DNA of 64,000 bases from Pinus tabuliformis. Its lineage: Eukaryota > Streptophyta > Pinopsida > Pinales > Pinaceae. Location: the NCBI GenBank assembly GCA_031772625.1, contig CM062805.1, positions 516,688,102 through 516,752,101 on the forward strand, written 5' to 3'. The position numbers were made by a program, and so were the translations under genes. The notes under the pieces were generated by a model. It searched no databases and was not told the origin of the DNA. It saw only the letters and a list, made by a program, of their open reading frames with translations. The number at the start of each line of letters is the position of its first letter. The first letter of the stretch is position 1. Of the stretch, positions 22,666 to 34,067 are shown in pieces.

Positions 22666-24633
22666 TTGATGTACTTAGTGCTTTTAAACTATCCATCAAT
22701 ACCGTTGATATGGTTTTATCTCAAAGTTAAAAGGTGTCATGTGAATCCTTTGCTTGTCATCCATAATATTATTCAATTCAAAATATTGCTATATTTGGTG
22801 TAACTAGGTAAAGACATATGGTCCATAAAACTTCTTTAATTCAACCTTGGGATGGTTCACTCCCTTAGGAAACCATCCATCATTAACTCCATAGTTAGAA
22901 TCAAATACACTTGAAAAAATATTATTATTGGCAAATTGTTCAACATGTATATTACCTTTATTTTCATGAATTGTTTCAAAAACATTATCAATTTTAAGGA
23001 ACCTCCAATTTTGATGCAGGTGCATAGATGGGACACTAAATTCGATGAAGACAACACTCGAGCTTTCCAATGTGATTGGGTGGTCACATGGTGATTCTGG
23101 GAGAAATTTTAAATGTTTTGTAATTATTTACATTAGGAAGTGAGTTTTGTTTTATAATAAATTGGAGGAATTATTTCCTAATTTAAATACAGTTTCCCTT
23201 ATTTTTGTGGAGAAGGGAAAACAATTCATCTTGTGATTCTTGGTTGTCCAATGTTAGATTTATTTTTAAAGAAATGAGTGCTTGAGAAGAAGTGGAGTGC
23301 AGTGGAGGTATAGAGAAGCAAAAAGAGAGTAGAATATTTAGCCGGAGGAGAAGAGGTAGAGGTCAAGAGGCCTAGGATGCACATGCCCACATTATATATC
23401 TAGCCAATTTAATGTATGTCAAATTTCATTAACGAGAAATTCATTTAGATGTCTTTGTGTTTGTTTATTTCTCTTTCTGTATATGGTAAATTATTGAAAT
23501 CACATTTTATTCCAGTGTGTTGTTGTCTTTATAAGCCTGCACTTGTAAAGTCAATTTTAATTAAGAACCTGAGCATGGAATATTCCATCATTTTGTTCTT
23601 ACATTTGTGTTTAATTCCTGTAGTAAAGTATGTAGAGGAATGTGTGGTGCAATTGAGAGCTTGTAATAGCTCAATGCACATGGACTTGGGATAGAGATAA
23701 AGTAATAAATGGGTTTTGAGATTGGAATTCAACATATTTTGTTTGTTTTTGGATTCCCCTAAGGTTAGAAAAAAGGTGTTTTAGAATTGAGAAAACAATC
23801 CTATAGCCTATCGTTTATGCTAGCACTAATTAGTCATTATAGCTAGAGAGTGCATCCATATTGAGAAAACCAGAGCACTTTGGCATTAAAAGAACCATGT
23901 TTACAGGACTGAATTGGTAGCATCCATCGTAAAAAGTAAGCTATGTCAAAGGAGGAGTAGGAAAATTTCTTAGATGAAGAAATGGTGACAAAACCCAACA
24001 TCAAAATAAATTTTCTAAAAATTAAGAAGAGTGAATAGTTGAAGATGTAACAACCAATAACTTTGAAATATGAGGAATAAGAGTGCTCAAGAAGAGTTTT
24101 TACTGGGAAGAACCTAGAGAAGAGAAGATACAAGGAGGATGAATTGATATGGGTGACAAGTAGTAGACTTGTTACAGAGAAAAGAAGAGCTTCTTGCAAC
24201 TCACTAGTATTCATTTTGAGTTTTTGATGTTTTGAGTCAGTACCATGACCCATCATCATGAAACAAATCTTGTAGAGAAGAAAATAGAAATGGAGGGATA
24301 AATGGACGAAAAGATCAATGGAGTTGAAATGCATACATAGAAGAATAGCCTAAGGGTGATGAGAACATGTGTGTCGATGTTAATGAGGATTTTTTCGTGG
24401 TGGATGAATCAGATGAAGATTTGATAAGAAGCCTAAAGACAACAAATTTCACCCAGGGATTGAATTAGAAGATTAAATTGACAAAATGAAAGAAGGAAGG
24501 TATATTTGGTTATGAGGAAATGTTTGATTAAAGTATTGGCAAGTTTGAACAGTTAGACAACATGTAAAGGTCAAAGTTCGTAGTAGAAGCAGTAGAAGAA
24601 GGTACAAGTTGATTAAAGATGTGATAAGATTTT
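22666..24633. other. Unassigned sequence between cullin and its C-terminal duplicate
   Basis: Several open frames occur (22804-23070 and 23843-24334, both minus) but none has a recognisable motif. The composition is AT-rich like the flanking non-coding DNA. No promoter or RNA gene is evident. Confidence 0.45.
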
Positions 24634-24852
24634 AAGGACAAACGTTTTATTATTGATGCATCAATAGTATGCATTATGAAGGCAAAAAGGGCTTTACAAT
24701 ACAAAATACTTGTGAGTGAATGTGCTCGGGAACTGGAAGGGCTATTCAAGTTAGATTTCATGGATATTGAAAGGCTGATTGAAGATTTGATTAAAAGGGA
24801 GTTCTTGGAAAGAGATAGAAAATATGTTGATTTGTTAAAATATATCCCTTGA
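24634..24852 (+). pseudogene. Duplicate of the cullin C-terminal neddylation segment
   Basis: 72 open codons plus stop correspond to residues 675-746 of the cullin at 19864, with 20 differences in 219 bp by eye. Most of them change the residue (about 14 replacement codons against 3 silent), which suggests relaxed constraint. The neddylation motif reads IVCIMK with the Lys kept. Homology starts abruptly after TTTTAAG and continues past the stop through GAATATGAAGGTAA, then stops. These edges look like an intron acceptor (AG) and donor (GT), so this may be a surviving terminal exon of another cullin gene. It could equally be a truncated copy. No ATG-led frame or upstream cullin exon was found nearby. 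Confidence 0.8.
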
Positions 24853-25383
24853 ATATGAAGGTAACAGGGAAAAGAAGGTTAAGATTAAAATGAGAAATTG
24901 AAATATTTGGGGTATTTTCAGAATAAGTTGTGCAAAAATTTAGTTTTATTATTAGTAATTTATTCTTTACAATATCTTTTTAATATCTAAGTTTCCACCC
25001 AAAAAATAGAAGGGTTTTAATTTTTGGATATTCCTTCATAATATCTCAGATTTATATTTATTTGATATTATTATATAGTTTTCTATAAATATTGGTGAGA
25101 AAATAATAATATAATAATGATGTAGAATAATAAATAATTAATATTTTTATATAATAACTATAAAAAATGCATGTGTTGGGAAATAAAGGGTTAATTATCT
25201 AATTAATATTAAATTAGCTTAGCTATATAAACTAAATGGTTGGTAAACTAGAATAGCCATCAAATGAATTTAACTAGCTTTTCACAGTTTCTAAGTCTCA
25301 TAACACATCACACATGGCTATAATTTTAAATTATTATTATTATTATTATTAATAAAAATAATTAATATATGAGTTAAACATAT
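24853..25383. other. AT-rich spacer with (TTA)n microsatellite
   Basis: No gene is seen. An AT-rich stretch includes (TTA)n at about 25331-25351 and ends where similarity to the X gypsy family begins. Confidence 0.5.
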
Positions 25384-25387
25384 ATAT

Positions 25388-26241
25388 TTATCCAAATCTA
25401 GGAAATCAAGAGGTGTCATAAAAGCAATTTGTTGTTGACTAAATAAATAATAATGGAAGTAACTCCCTAACAGGCCATATGGCCCCCCCATAGCATAGTT
25501 AAAAGAAGACGATTGTGAACCAAGCTTATAGTTCATCTTAGTGTACTAATATGCTAAGACTTTAGATGTAGTGTAAGGAATTTTGTCCCAAGGGTAAGTA
25601 CCCACAAAGAATGAAGAACCCCTAAAAGCTTCATTTCCTATAGGGTTGTACCCAATAGTAGAGGAAAAACCTCTCTATGTAGAAGCATTACCGTAAGCAT
25701 AGTGGGACTAATGGGGAAATTTCCCCTAGGTATACTAGCCCCCCAAAGGAAAAGGAACCTCTAGAGTAAGACATCCCTCCAAACATTGAACTATTTTAAG
25801 GTTGATAGTTACTACCAAAAACATAGTTACTCCCATCCTAGTTGGAAGAAACAAAATATCCTCCTAATAAGTTCCCAGCAATAGAAATGCATGTGCTAAA
25901 AGGAATCATAAGTTGAGATGAGCTAGGAATGAATGTCTCAACTACTGTAGATTGAATATGATTAAACCCCACTCCAAACACAAAGCTAGAGGAAGGCATA
26001 GACACAGACAAAGGTTGAAAACTTATTGGGGTTACTTAAATAGTGGAATACCCCAAGAAGTGAGAGGTGTAGTAGGAGGTATGGATCCCACAACACTAAG
26101 TGATGGTAAAGATGACATGGCCGGATAAATTATCACTACAAAGGGTAAATAGGGACCAGTCTCCCCCATAGAAGAAGAAGTTATTTCACTATACATCTTA
26201 TAAGAAAAAAAGGAAAATAGATCGCTGCCATAAGCTCTCAT
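25388..26241 (-). pseudogene. X-family gag N-terminal remnant
   Basis: Two open pieces on the minus strand (26241-26032 and 25536-25388) carry the proline/serine/glycine-rich start of a gypsy Gag, ending MTPLDFLDLDK. The homologous copy near 40530 continues directly into the conserved Gag core, which identifies this part. Stops separate the pieces. Confidence 0.65.
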
Positions 26242-28511
26242 TTACACTAAAACCAAGCCAAGAGGGTTCATCAAAGGTGGGTTTATGTGTGGTAAGTAAG
26301 GACTTGTGTCAAATTTGTAAATAGTAACAAGATATTCCTCCTTAGGACCAAGGTTATCTCCCCAACTTAAGTATGGCCTAGGTCCTTTGTTGCTAGAGTT
26401 ATCCTTCGTCTATGTAGTGGTGGACCTACCTCTTCAGGATGAAGGCCTAATAATCAACTTGAGCATTGGAGTCTTTGTTCAACCATGGTGAATATATGTT
26501 TATTATAAAATTAATACAATTAAGGTGCCCCTGAGATGAGAACACAAAAGCAAAGAGAGATAGAGAAGGGATCTTCCTACTGCCATAGCTTGGTTCATCA
26601 GGGCCCAAGACGAAGGTGAAGATATGGTTGGATAGATTAATTGTGTGACCTTCTTAATGTTCCTTTTAGACCAAGCATAAGTACCCTCACAAGTAGTGGA
26701 GCATCCCCTAAGAGGACCAAGTGATTTTGACCATTTATCCTCGGTACAACAAGGACATCCCCCTCACCATCACCGATGTAAGATACTTAGGAAAGGCCAC
26801 TAAGGCTACCACCTACAGCAATCTCCTTGGAGGAACAGTATTAAGTTGTATTCACACACAAGGAAAAGGAAGCTAAGCCTGAAACCCATTAATAGATTTC
26901 TCAAAATGAGATGTATTCCTTCTAGGTGAGTCCCCAAGTATTATAGTGAAAAATGCTAATAACACCCACCAAAACATGTTAACCATGCCACCAAGACAAA
27001 CAAAGTGGGGTATATCACTTTGTTGGGCTCAATGTGATCTTGTGGATGACCTCTTGTTAGGAAGGATTGCCAAGAAATGAATAACAACAAGCGAATTTTC
27101 CCTCTCTAACACAAGATGTTAGGTATTCTTTTGTGGTGTTAGAGTATTTAACCTCACACCCCTATTCCAAGACCCTAGAATATGCTACTCTTAGTGTACT
27201 ACCAACGAAAAAGAAAAATTCTCAAATAGATTTTACTAAACAGTAATTTTAAGGGGGGTTTTTTACTCAACAAGGTAGAGACCTGAGACCCAATCCCTAA
27301 TGCACATTTTATGAATAAAAAAATTTATTTTCCCTTAAATGAACTCTAGTTAGAAAAGGCAAGAGAAACTTTTCCCTTTCAAATGAAAATAGAAACCTCA
27401 CACTATATTAATAATAACACATTTGAAATTCACAAAGGTTATAATAAAACAGACCCAAAAAAAATCCAAGAAACTCACTCGAAAAATAGATCAAAAGAGA
27501 ACACCAAGTACTCAAAATATCTAAAATTGGCTTTGCAATAAAAAGATCATAAAAATCAATGAAAATTAGGCCTGTAATATGCAAAAGTAAGCACAAAGTA
27601 AGCATTAGGGTTGCATCTCAATGGATAGAAAAAGAAAGCATAAGAAATGATCTATAATTCTCAACAAAATGTAACTCTAACTCAAGGAAAAAATGAGAAA
27701 GGAATGGAAATCCAACAGAAATATTTTGGTATAAATACTTTCAATGGAAATAAACAAAAATGATTAAATGATTAAATTCAGCAAGAGGTTAGGGTCTTGA
27801 TTCAAATATGAGATAGAGATGAACTATAATTGACAGCAAGAATATAGATCCAAAGAACCAAGGCAAGATGTAGAGGGTAAGCCCCTCAAAACAAGGAAAA
27901 ACAACCTAAATGAAAACCCTAAAATTAAAAACCAATAGATATAATTCAAAATAAGAGTTTTAAACCAGATATGAGGTAGATCTAAATTGTCAGGAACACT
28001 AGGAATATAGATACAAAAAGTAACAATAAGATATTGAGGAAAAGTGCCCCAAAACCAAGCAAAACAGGTTCAAAAGAAACCTTAAACTCGGAAACCAAAT
28101 AGATATAATCCAAAACAAAAGATCCAAACTAGATATAAAGTAGATCTAAAATGTAAAAGAGGTAACAAAAATAGACCTAAAACAAAACATCAAAATTTGA
28201 TGGAAAAACCCTCAAAAACCCTAATTTTTAGGCATTTACTCAAGTTAACTAGTAACCAACATAAATAATTTACACAAGTGAATTGTATGAAACCAATGTA
28301 AATGTTATTCTATGCTATGCCTTGAGCTCAAAATGCACACAGACAAAGAAACACAACTTGAAAAGGAAAAATCAAATGAGATTTGACTAGATCTAAGGTT
28401 AATAACACAAACAAAGACATAGACAAGGTTGTATAACCACATAGAACATAATGGAAGCAATATAAAACCAAAAAAACAAAGAGAAGGATAGATTTAAACA
28501 AAAATAGTGTA
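26242..28511 (-). other. X-family untranslated leader
   Basis: Non-coding, A-rich on the plus strand. It is shared with 41346-43555 and, from about 27225, with 29505-30525. It contains repeated phrases such as AAAACCAAATAGATATAATC. No reading frame is conserved between copies, so it is treated as leader. Confidence 0.5.
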
Positions 28512-28532
28512 GACTCCCCAGTGGACTCACCA
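28512..28532 (-). other. X-family primer binding site (tRNA-Arg-like)
   Basis: The minus strand reads TGGTGAGTCCACTGGGGAGTC, close to the TGGCGACTC-(C/T)-GCTGGGGA type used by Ogre-like gypsy elements. The same site is at 30526-30546. It lies 7 bases inside the proposed LTR end. Confidence 0.55.
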
Positions 28533-28539
28533 GTTCCTT

Positions 28540-29206
28540 TGTAGTTAGAATTCCAAGATAATATCTACATCATGTAAACCCCAATATGGAAGAGGAGGAT
28601 GAAAGGACACACTTATCAAATGTAGATCCAGTAGTCAAATGATGCAACTAGCCTGGGGGATGCCTCGCCTCTTAGTCTCCAACCTCCTACACATATGAAA
28701 CCAACATACAAGTATCCAAAATAATTCCTGCATAATCAAGTTAGCATGAAGAGCATTTACAAGCAAGTATTAAAACAACATGAATAACACACATACTATT
28801 AATACTATAGCAATCCTGGTGAAAACTCCATGTAATAAAAGTTTAAAAAAATAACCAGGATTAATGGGACACTTATTCCAAGTTGAACGTTGGGCAAAAC
28901 ATCCTAGTGGGTGTTCATTTGGTTTATTATGGCTAAGGAAATTAGAAAAGGCAAAAGCAAAGGCAAAGGCTTTGGAAAGGTAAAATGACATTCTTGGCAC
29001 ATTTATTTATGAAAATAATGGAAATTAGGAGAAAAGGGAGGTGAAAGGTCAAAAGTTTCATGTGAGGAGGAAAATAATGGAAAATGAAGAAAATAGAGGC
29101 CTCATTAATAGAAATTCTTCTGGGGATTAGTTGGTACCATTTGTTAGTTCAATTTTGGGAGATCTCTCATTATTATCTCTCTCTCTCTCTCTCTCACTCT
29201 TGAACA
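28540..29206 (-). repeat. X-family 5' LTR (copy 1)
   Basis: 667 bp; on the minus strand it starts TGTTCAAGAGTG and ends CTAACTACA. A (CT)n run at about 29176-29196 lies just inside its 5' end. It matches 30554-31214. The ends are inferred from where the two copies diverge and from TG...CA. Confidence 0.65.
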
Positions 29207-29504
29207 ATGCTTCTTAGCGATTCTCAGATAAGTATGAGACTTGTTTCATTAAATTTGTTGTTTACACCTAGAAGTTACATATTTGTGATATGTTTGACGA
29301 AATGCCTATCATGGCTAGTATAGGTCCAGTGAAGCCCTTGTTTAAGAAATTGCATTCGTATCATCATTATCTTTTTATATTTATGTTCTTAAGGTGTCAT
29401 TTAATTCTGGGCACGTCAACAATACTGGTGTATTGATCACGTGATCTGTTTGTGAGCGGTGTCCTTTGGTGTTCTGTCTAAGGAATTTACCATATAAATT
29501 CCTA
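29207..29504. other. Spacer between two X-family fragments
   Basis: About 300 bp not shared with either flanking copy. No gene or motif is recognised. Confidence 0.5.
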
Positions 29505-29810
29505 CATAGATTTTACTAAACAATGATTTTAAGGGGGGGAGGTTTTACTCAACAAGGTAGCGGTATGCAACTAAGATGGTGTGAATAGACTTGAGACCCA
29601 ATCCCTAATGCAAATTTTATGAATGAAAAAAAATATTTTTCCTTAAATGAACTCTAGTTAGAAAAGGCAAGAGAAACTTTTCCTTTTCAAATGAAAATAG
29701 AAACCTCACACTATATTAATAATAACACTTTTGAAATTCACAAAGCTTACAAGAAAAAAGACACAAAAAAAATCCAAGAAACTCACTTGAAAAAGAGCTC
29801 AAAACAAGGA

Positions 29811-29926
29811 TATAGATCCAAATAACCAAGGCAAGATGTAGAGGGTAAGCCCCTCAAAACAGCAAGAATATAGATCCAAATAACCAAGGCAAGATGTAGA
29901 GGGTAAGCCCCTCAAAACAAGGAAAA
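29811..29926. repeat. 58-bp tandem duplication in the X leader
   Basis: TATAGATCCAAATAACCAAG with its following 38 bases occurs twice in succession, starting at 29811 and 29869. The corresponding place in the other X copies (about 27850, 43110) is single. Confidence 0.8.
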
Positions 29927-30553
29927 ACAACCTAAGTAAAAACCCTAAAATTAAAAACCAAGTAGATATAATTCAAAATAAGAGTTTTAAACCAGATATG
30001 AGGTAGATCTAAATTTTCAGGAACACTAGGAATATAGATACAAAAAGTAACAATAATATATTGAGGAAAAGTGCCCCAAAACCAAGCAAAACAGTTCAAA
30101 AGAAACCTTAAAATCAAAAACCAAATAGATATAATCCAAAACAAAAGATCCAAACTAGATCTAAAGCATATCTGAAATGTAAAAGAGATCACAAAAATAG
30201 ACCTAAAACAAAACATCAAAATCTGATGGAAAAACCCTAATTTTTAGGCATTTACACAAGTTCTAGTAATCAACAAAAATAATTTACACAAGTGAATTGT
30301 ATGAAACCAATGTAAATGTTATTCTATGCTATGTATTGAGCTCAAAACGCACACAGACAAAGAAACACAACTTGAAAAGGAAAAATCAAATGAGATTTGA
30401 ATAGATCTAAGGTTAATAACACAAACAAAGACATAGACAACGTTGTATAACCACAGAGAACATAATGGAAGCAATATAAAACCAAAAAAACAAAGAGAAG
30501 GAAAGATTTAAACAAAAATAGGTTAGACTCCCCAGTGGACTCACTAGTTCCTT

Positions 30554-31214
30554 TGTAGTTAGAATTTCAAGATAATATCTACATCATATAAACACCAATA
30601 TGGAAGAGGAGGATGAAATGACACACTTATCAAATGTAGATCCAGTAGTCAGTTGATGCAACTAGCTTTGGGGATGCCTCGCCTCTTAGTCTCCAACCTC
30701 CTACACATATGAAACAAACATACAAGCATCCAAAATACTTCCTGTAGGATCAAGTTGGCATGAAGAGCATTTATAAAGAAGTATTAAAACAACATGAATA
30801 ACATGCATACTATTAATACTGTAATAGTCCTCGTTAAAATTCCATGTAATAAAAGTTTAAAAAAATATAACCATGATTGATGGAACACTTATTCCAAGTT
30901 GAATGTTGGGAAAACCATCTTAGTGGGTGTTCATTTGGTTTATTATGGCTAAGGAAATTGGAAAAGGCAAAGGCAAAGGCTTTGGAAAGGTAAAATGGCA
31001 TTTTTGGCACATTTATTAATGAAAATAATGGAAATTAGGAGAAAAGGGAGGTGAAAGGTCAATATTTGCATGTGATGAGGAAAATAATGGAAAATGAAGA
31101 AAATAAAGGCCTCATTAATAAAAAGGATTTTGGGGATTAGTTGGTACCTTTTGTTAGTTCAGTTTTGGGAGATATCTCATTATTATCTCTCTCTCTCTCA
31201 CTCACTCTTGGACA
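30554..31214 (-). repeat. X-family 5' LTR (copy 2)
   Basis: 661 bp, matching 28540-29206. On the minus strand it begins TGTCCAAGAGTG and ends AACTACA. Confidence 0.65.
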
Positions 31215-31586
31215 CTTAGAGTTTTCTTGGAGCACTTTGGCATTGGAGAAATAAAGGAAAAGTAAAGCAATAAGAAGGGAGGAGCAAGCAAGGAAGAGAA
31301 GGATCAAGTAGCTACAACATGATCCTTTGCAAGTATTGATTTTCATGTGTGATTTCCTTGCTAGATTTGGCATGCATGGTATTGCATCTAGTTCTTTTCT
31401 ATCATGGCATGGGTTTTTCCAGGTGTGACAATGTTTTCACCCTAGCCTTGCCATTTTTGGATATCCTTAATGATATGGGTTCCCATACTTTGGTTGAGTT
31501 GGATTATCAGATGGATTTGAAGTTGAGTGAGCTGATCTACAAAATGAAAAACACATGGCCTAGTGACCTAAACCAAAATGTTGATC
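31215..31586. other. Unassigned flank, target of the short LTR element
   Basis: No family was recognised. An 81-codon open frame at 31349-31594 has no motif and is broken by the insertion. The sequence continues at 34982. Confidence 0.5.
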
Positions 31587-31591
31587 ACGGT
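31587..31591. repeat. Target-site duplication, left
   Basis: ACGGT directly before the LTR, identical to 34977-34981. Confidence 0.9.
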
Positions 31592-32247
31592 TGATCCAGG
31601 TGGATGTTGGTGGCCACCCACCTATCCCATTTGGACCCCCACAACTGTCTCTTTCAGCTTTTTTAGTTTCCTAAATTGTAGCGCAGTTTACTATTTTTAT
31701 CAGTTTTTCGGGTCCTAAACTTCCAGGGCTGTTTTGAGGCCCTAAACGACGTTTTTTTGGGAATCTGGGGCAACATGGGTCTGGGTCCATGGACCATGTT
31801 GCCTCCCAAAGTGGTAGTACTCAGATAGATCTTTCTAACGAGCTATCGTATGCGTCAAACGGAGATCGTATGCCAAAGTTACGACCGCGGGAATTTGATG
31901 TACCAATTTACCCAAACGGGGCCCGCAATTTGGTGTTTCATCTTCTAGGGTTAGGTTTTGGAATGTGAAGGGTTTTCCATTGTTTCTCAACAATAAATAG
32001 GCCTTCGAGCCTCATTGTAATAGAGTTCGGAACAGTTCAGAGGCATGTAGCCACACATCTCTTCTTAGAGATAAGCTACCATCGCCCTAACTGGTTTATT
32101 TCCATTTCTGGTTGTAAGCATATTTCAGTATTTTCCATTAATGAAATGAAGCATTATTTCCGTTGCATCTCTGTGTTTATGGTTATTGCATCTCTGTATT
32201 TATGGTTATCTCTGTAATCTATTGCGTTCCTGCTTAAATCTGGATTA
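31592..32247 (+). repeat. 5' LTR of the short gag-protease element
   Basis: 656 bp, TGATCC to GGATTA (the last bases mutated from GGATCA). It contains an AATAAATAGGCC box at about 31990 and a 23-bp internal tandem repeat GCATCTCTGT(G/A)TTTATGGTT near the end. Confidence 0.92.
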
Positions 32248-32248
32248 G

Positions 32249-32260
32249 TGGTATCAGAGC
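32249..32260 (+). other. Primer binding site, initiator tRNA-Met
   Basis: TGGTATCAGAGC is exact and lies one base after the 5' LTR. It primes minus-strand DNA synthesis in many plant LTR elements. Confidence 0.9.
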
Positions 32261-32288
32261 GGTCTGCTTTTTCTCTGTTTTTCTTTGC

Positions 32289-34067
32289 ATGTCCCCAATG
32301 AGGTCGGGATATAAGGAGTTAGGGCTTGAACTGGTCGAACCTTTGCAAGACCAGCCTCGCAAATCCCAACGGCCTCCCATGGCAGATGAGAAGAAAGATG
32401 AGGGGGCAGGAGATCCTATCAAAATCTTGCTCAAAGAAGCGCTCGAGTGGCAAAGGAACGCGATGATGGATAGCTTTGCACAGATCCTTAAGCGGCTACC
32501 CAAAGGCGACGCATCGGCTTCCAACAACAAATCTGGAAATGCCACACCCTTCAAGGTACAAGTTAATTTTGAAATCCCCATATTCGAGGGTCAAATAGAC
32601 GCAGATGTCGTAGATAAATGGTTAAATCTGCTAGATGGGTATTTTTCTGTTCATGAATTTTCAAATCGGGAAAAGATTGTTTTCGCTCTTCTCAAAGCAG
32701 CCCCCCACGTCAAGGATTGGTGGGAAACCTACTGCGAGCAGAAGGATGAAAGTATAGGCTCACTATTTTTAGCCGCACCCACTTGGAATGACTTCAGGGA
32801 TGCCATCAAGGAGCAATACTACCCTGTCGGAAGCTATGAGGACAAATACATCAAATGGACCACACTGCGGCAGGGACAAAACAAAGATGTATCAGAGTTC
32901 ACAAACATTTTTCATACCCCTCGCACGCAGTTGGGTATCAAAGATTCTGAGCTGCATCTGGTACTCAAATACTGCGGCTGCCTACACAGATACATCCAAG
33001 AAGAGATGGGGTTCTTGAACATTTCCTCACTCAGCACAGCATACCAATACGCTGTCAAAATCGAGCAAAAGTTCAAACAGAAGAAGCGAGACTTTGGATC
33101 TGCAAATCCGAAGCCCAAAGGACAAAGCCAAGGCGGGGTGACCCAAGACAACCCGTCAAAGCTGCAAGAAAAGAACAACACCACGAAGCCGAAGAAGGAC
33201 ACAAGAAAGTGGTGTGAGTTCCACAAGAGTCCCACTCATAACACAAGTGAGTGTCGGACCAAGCAGTCGCTGGTGGCGGAGTTGAAGGCTTCTGAATCAG
33301 ATGCATGTTCTGACCCTGAGCCAGAACCCGACAAGGGGAATGGAAAAGAGAAGCAGATCATTGATGCGGATCCCAGCGCCATTGTTGCCACCGCCAAGAT
33401 CCAGAAAGATGAGCCCAAAAATCTAGAGGAAGGGGAGCATCTTTTCCACTCACAGATGAGGGTGAAGGGTTCACCGCTACAATTCATTGTCGACAGTGGC
33501 AGCCAAAAGAACCTCGTTTCAGCAGAGGTCATGAAGCGGTTGGGCCTACCGACTACACCACACCCACAGCTGTACAGTATCGGGTGGCTTCATGAAGGAC
33601 GAGATCTCAAAGTTCGCCAGCAGTGTCGCCTTCCCTACAGCATCAAGCCCTTCACAGACGAGGTATTGTGCGATGTTACACCTCTAGATGTTTGTGATGT
33701 ATTATTAGGCCAACCATACTTGTGGAGGCGACATGTTGTGTATGAGTCAAGGCCTCATGCTGTCATTATTTCTTTGAATAATTCATTATACAGGATACCG
33801 GAGGTAGCCCCACCTACCGCCACATCTTTGATCACTACCAAGAAAGGCAGCAAGCTCATATCACAGACCAGGAAATTCATCTGTCTGGTTCACTCCCAAA
33901 ATAAGGGGAAGATCGTTGCTACATCCATGACCCCTGCAAAGGGTTCCTCCATGCAGCAGCAGCAGCAAAGGGATACGGTCATGACAAAACACAGGAACAA
34001 CTTCTCCTCACCCACATGGGTACCACACAAATTTCAGGTGGGCAACAAAGTCTGGTTGCATCGATAG
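32289..34067 (+). CDS. Gag-protease polyprotein fused to an integrase tail stub
   Basis: 592 residues, one open frame. Residues 85-265 form the gypsy Gag core (PIFEGQIDADVVDKWL, ALLKAAPHVKDWW, WNDFRDAIKEQYYP, YIKWTTLRQGQ), which assembles the virus-like particle. A basic linker leads to a CX2HX4HX4C zinc knuckle (Cys309, His312, His317, Cys322), an unusual variant of CCHC. The retropepsin domain starts at about 397 with active site VDSGS (Asp402) and ends near GQPYLWR at 474-480. After a short Gln run (556-560), residues 568-579 match the start of G1 reverse transcriptase; from 580 on (HKFQVGNKVWLH) they match the integrase C-terminus, so the pol core was deleted in frame. It stops at a TAG where relatives also have TAG. 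Met31 is an alternative start with an acidic context; Met1 is 28 bases after the primer site. Confidence 0.9.
   Translation: MSPMRSGYKELGLELVEPLQDQPRKSQRPPMADEKKDEGAGDPIKILLKEALEWQRNAMMDSFAQILKRLPKGDASASNNKSGNATPFKVQVNFEIPIFEGQIDADVVDKWLNLLDGYFSVHEFSNREKIVFALLKAAPHVKDWWETYCEQKDESIGSLFLAAPTWNDFRDAIKEQYYPVGSYEDKYIKWTTLRQGQNKDVSEFTNIFHTPRTQLGIKDSELHLVLKYCGCLHRYIQEEMGFLNISSLSTAYQYAVKIEQKFKQKKRDFGSANPKPKGQSQGGVTQDNPSKLQEKNNTTKPKKDTRKWCEFHKSPTHNTSECRTKQSLVAELKASESDACSDPEPEPDKGNGKEKQIIDADPSAIVATAKIQKDEPKNLEEGEHLFHSQMRVKGSPLQFIVDSGSQKNLVSAEVMKRLGLPTTPHPQLYSIGWLHEGRDLKVRQQCRLPYSIKPFTDEVLCDVTPLDVCDVLLGQPYLWRRHVVYESRPHAVIISLNNSLYRIPEVAPPTATSLITTKKGSKLISQTRKFICLVHSQNKGKIVATSMTPAKGSSMQQQQQRDTVMTKHRNNFSSPTWVPHKFQVGNKVWLHR

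Larger units (their letters stand above)
25384..29206 (-). mobile_element. X-family gypsy element, truncated copy 1 (5' LTR, leader, gag N-terminus)
   Basis: Minus-strand element read right to left: 5' LTR 29206-28540, primer site 28532-28512, a leader of about 2.3 kb, then the start of gag at about 26241. Gag is cut at 25384 within MTPLDFLDLDK. The gag start and most of the leader match 40523-43555; the leader, primer site and LTR match 29505-31214. Everything downstream of the gag N-terminus is missing. Confidence 0.75.
29505..31214 (-). mobile_element. X-family gypsy element, truncated copy 2 (5' LTR and part of leader)
   Basis: Repeats 27225-29206 in the same orientation: LTR 31214-30554, primer site 30546-30526, leader to 29505. 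Relative to copy 1, about 340 bp of leader are missing near 29815. A 58-bp tandem duplication is present. Confidence 0.75.

Noticed and set aside
22804-23070. 88-codon minus-strand frame between cullin and its tail copy
   Set aside because: No recognisable domain. Overlapping frames of similar length exist, and the neighbouring sequence is gypsy debris.
23843-24334. 163-codon open frame on the minus strand
   Set aside because: It is the longest unassigned ORF, but it is rich in Ser/Phe/Leu as expected from reading AT-rich DNA in reverse. There is no motif, no conserved copy elsewhere in the window and no promoter context.
29207-29504. Phrase resembling the FDEMP of plant PPR proteins on the plus strand
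   Set aside because: A five-residue resemblance without the rest of a 35-residue PPR unit and with stops nearby; chance is more likely.
31349-31594. 81-codon frame before the short LTR element
   Set aside because: It runs only to the insertion point and has no motif. It was kept only as unassigned flank.
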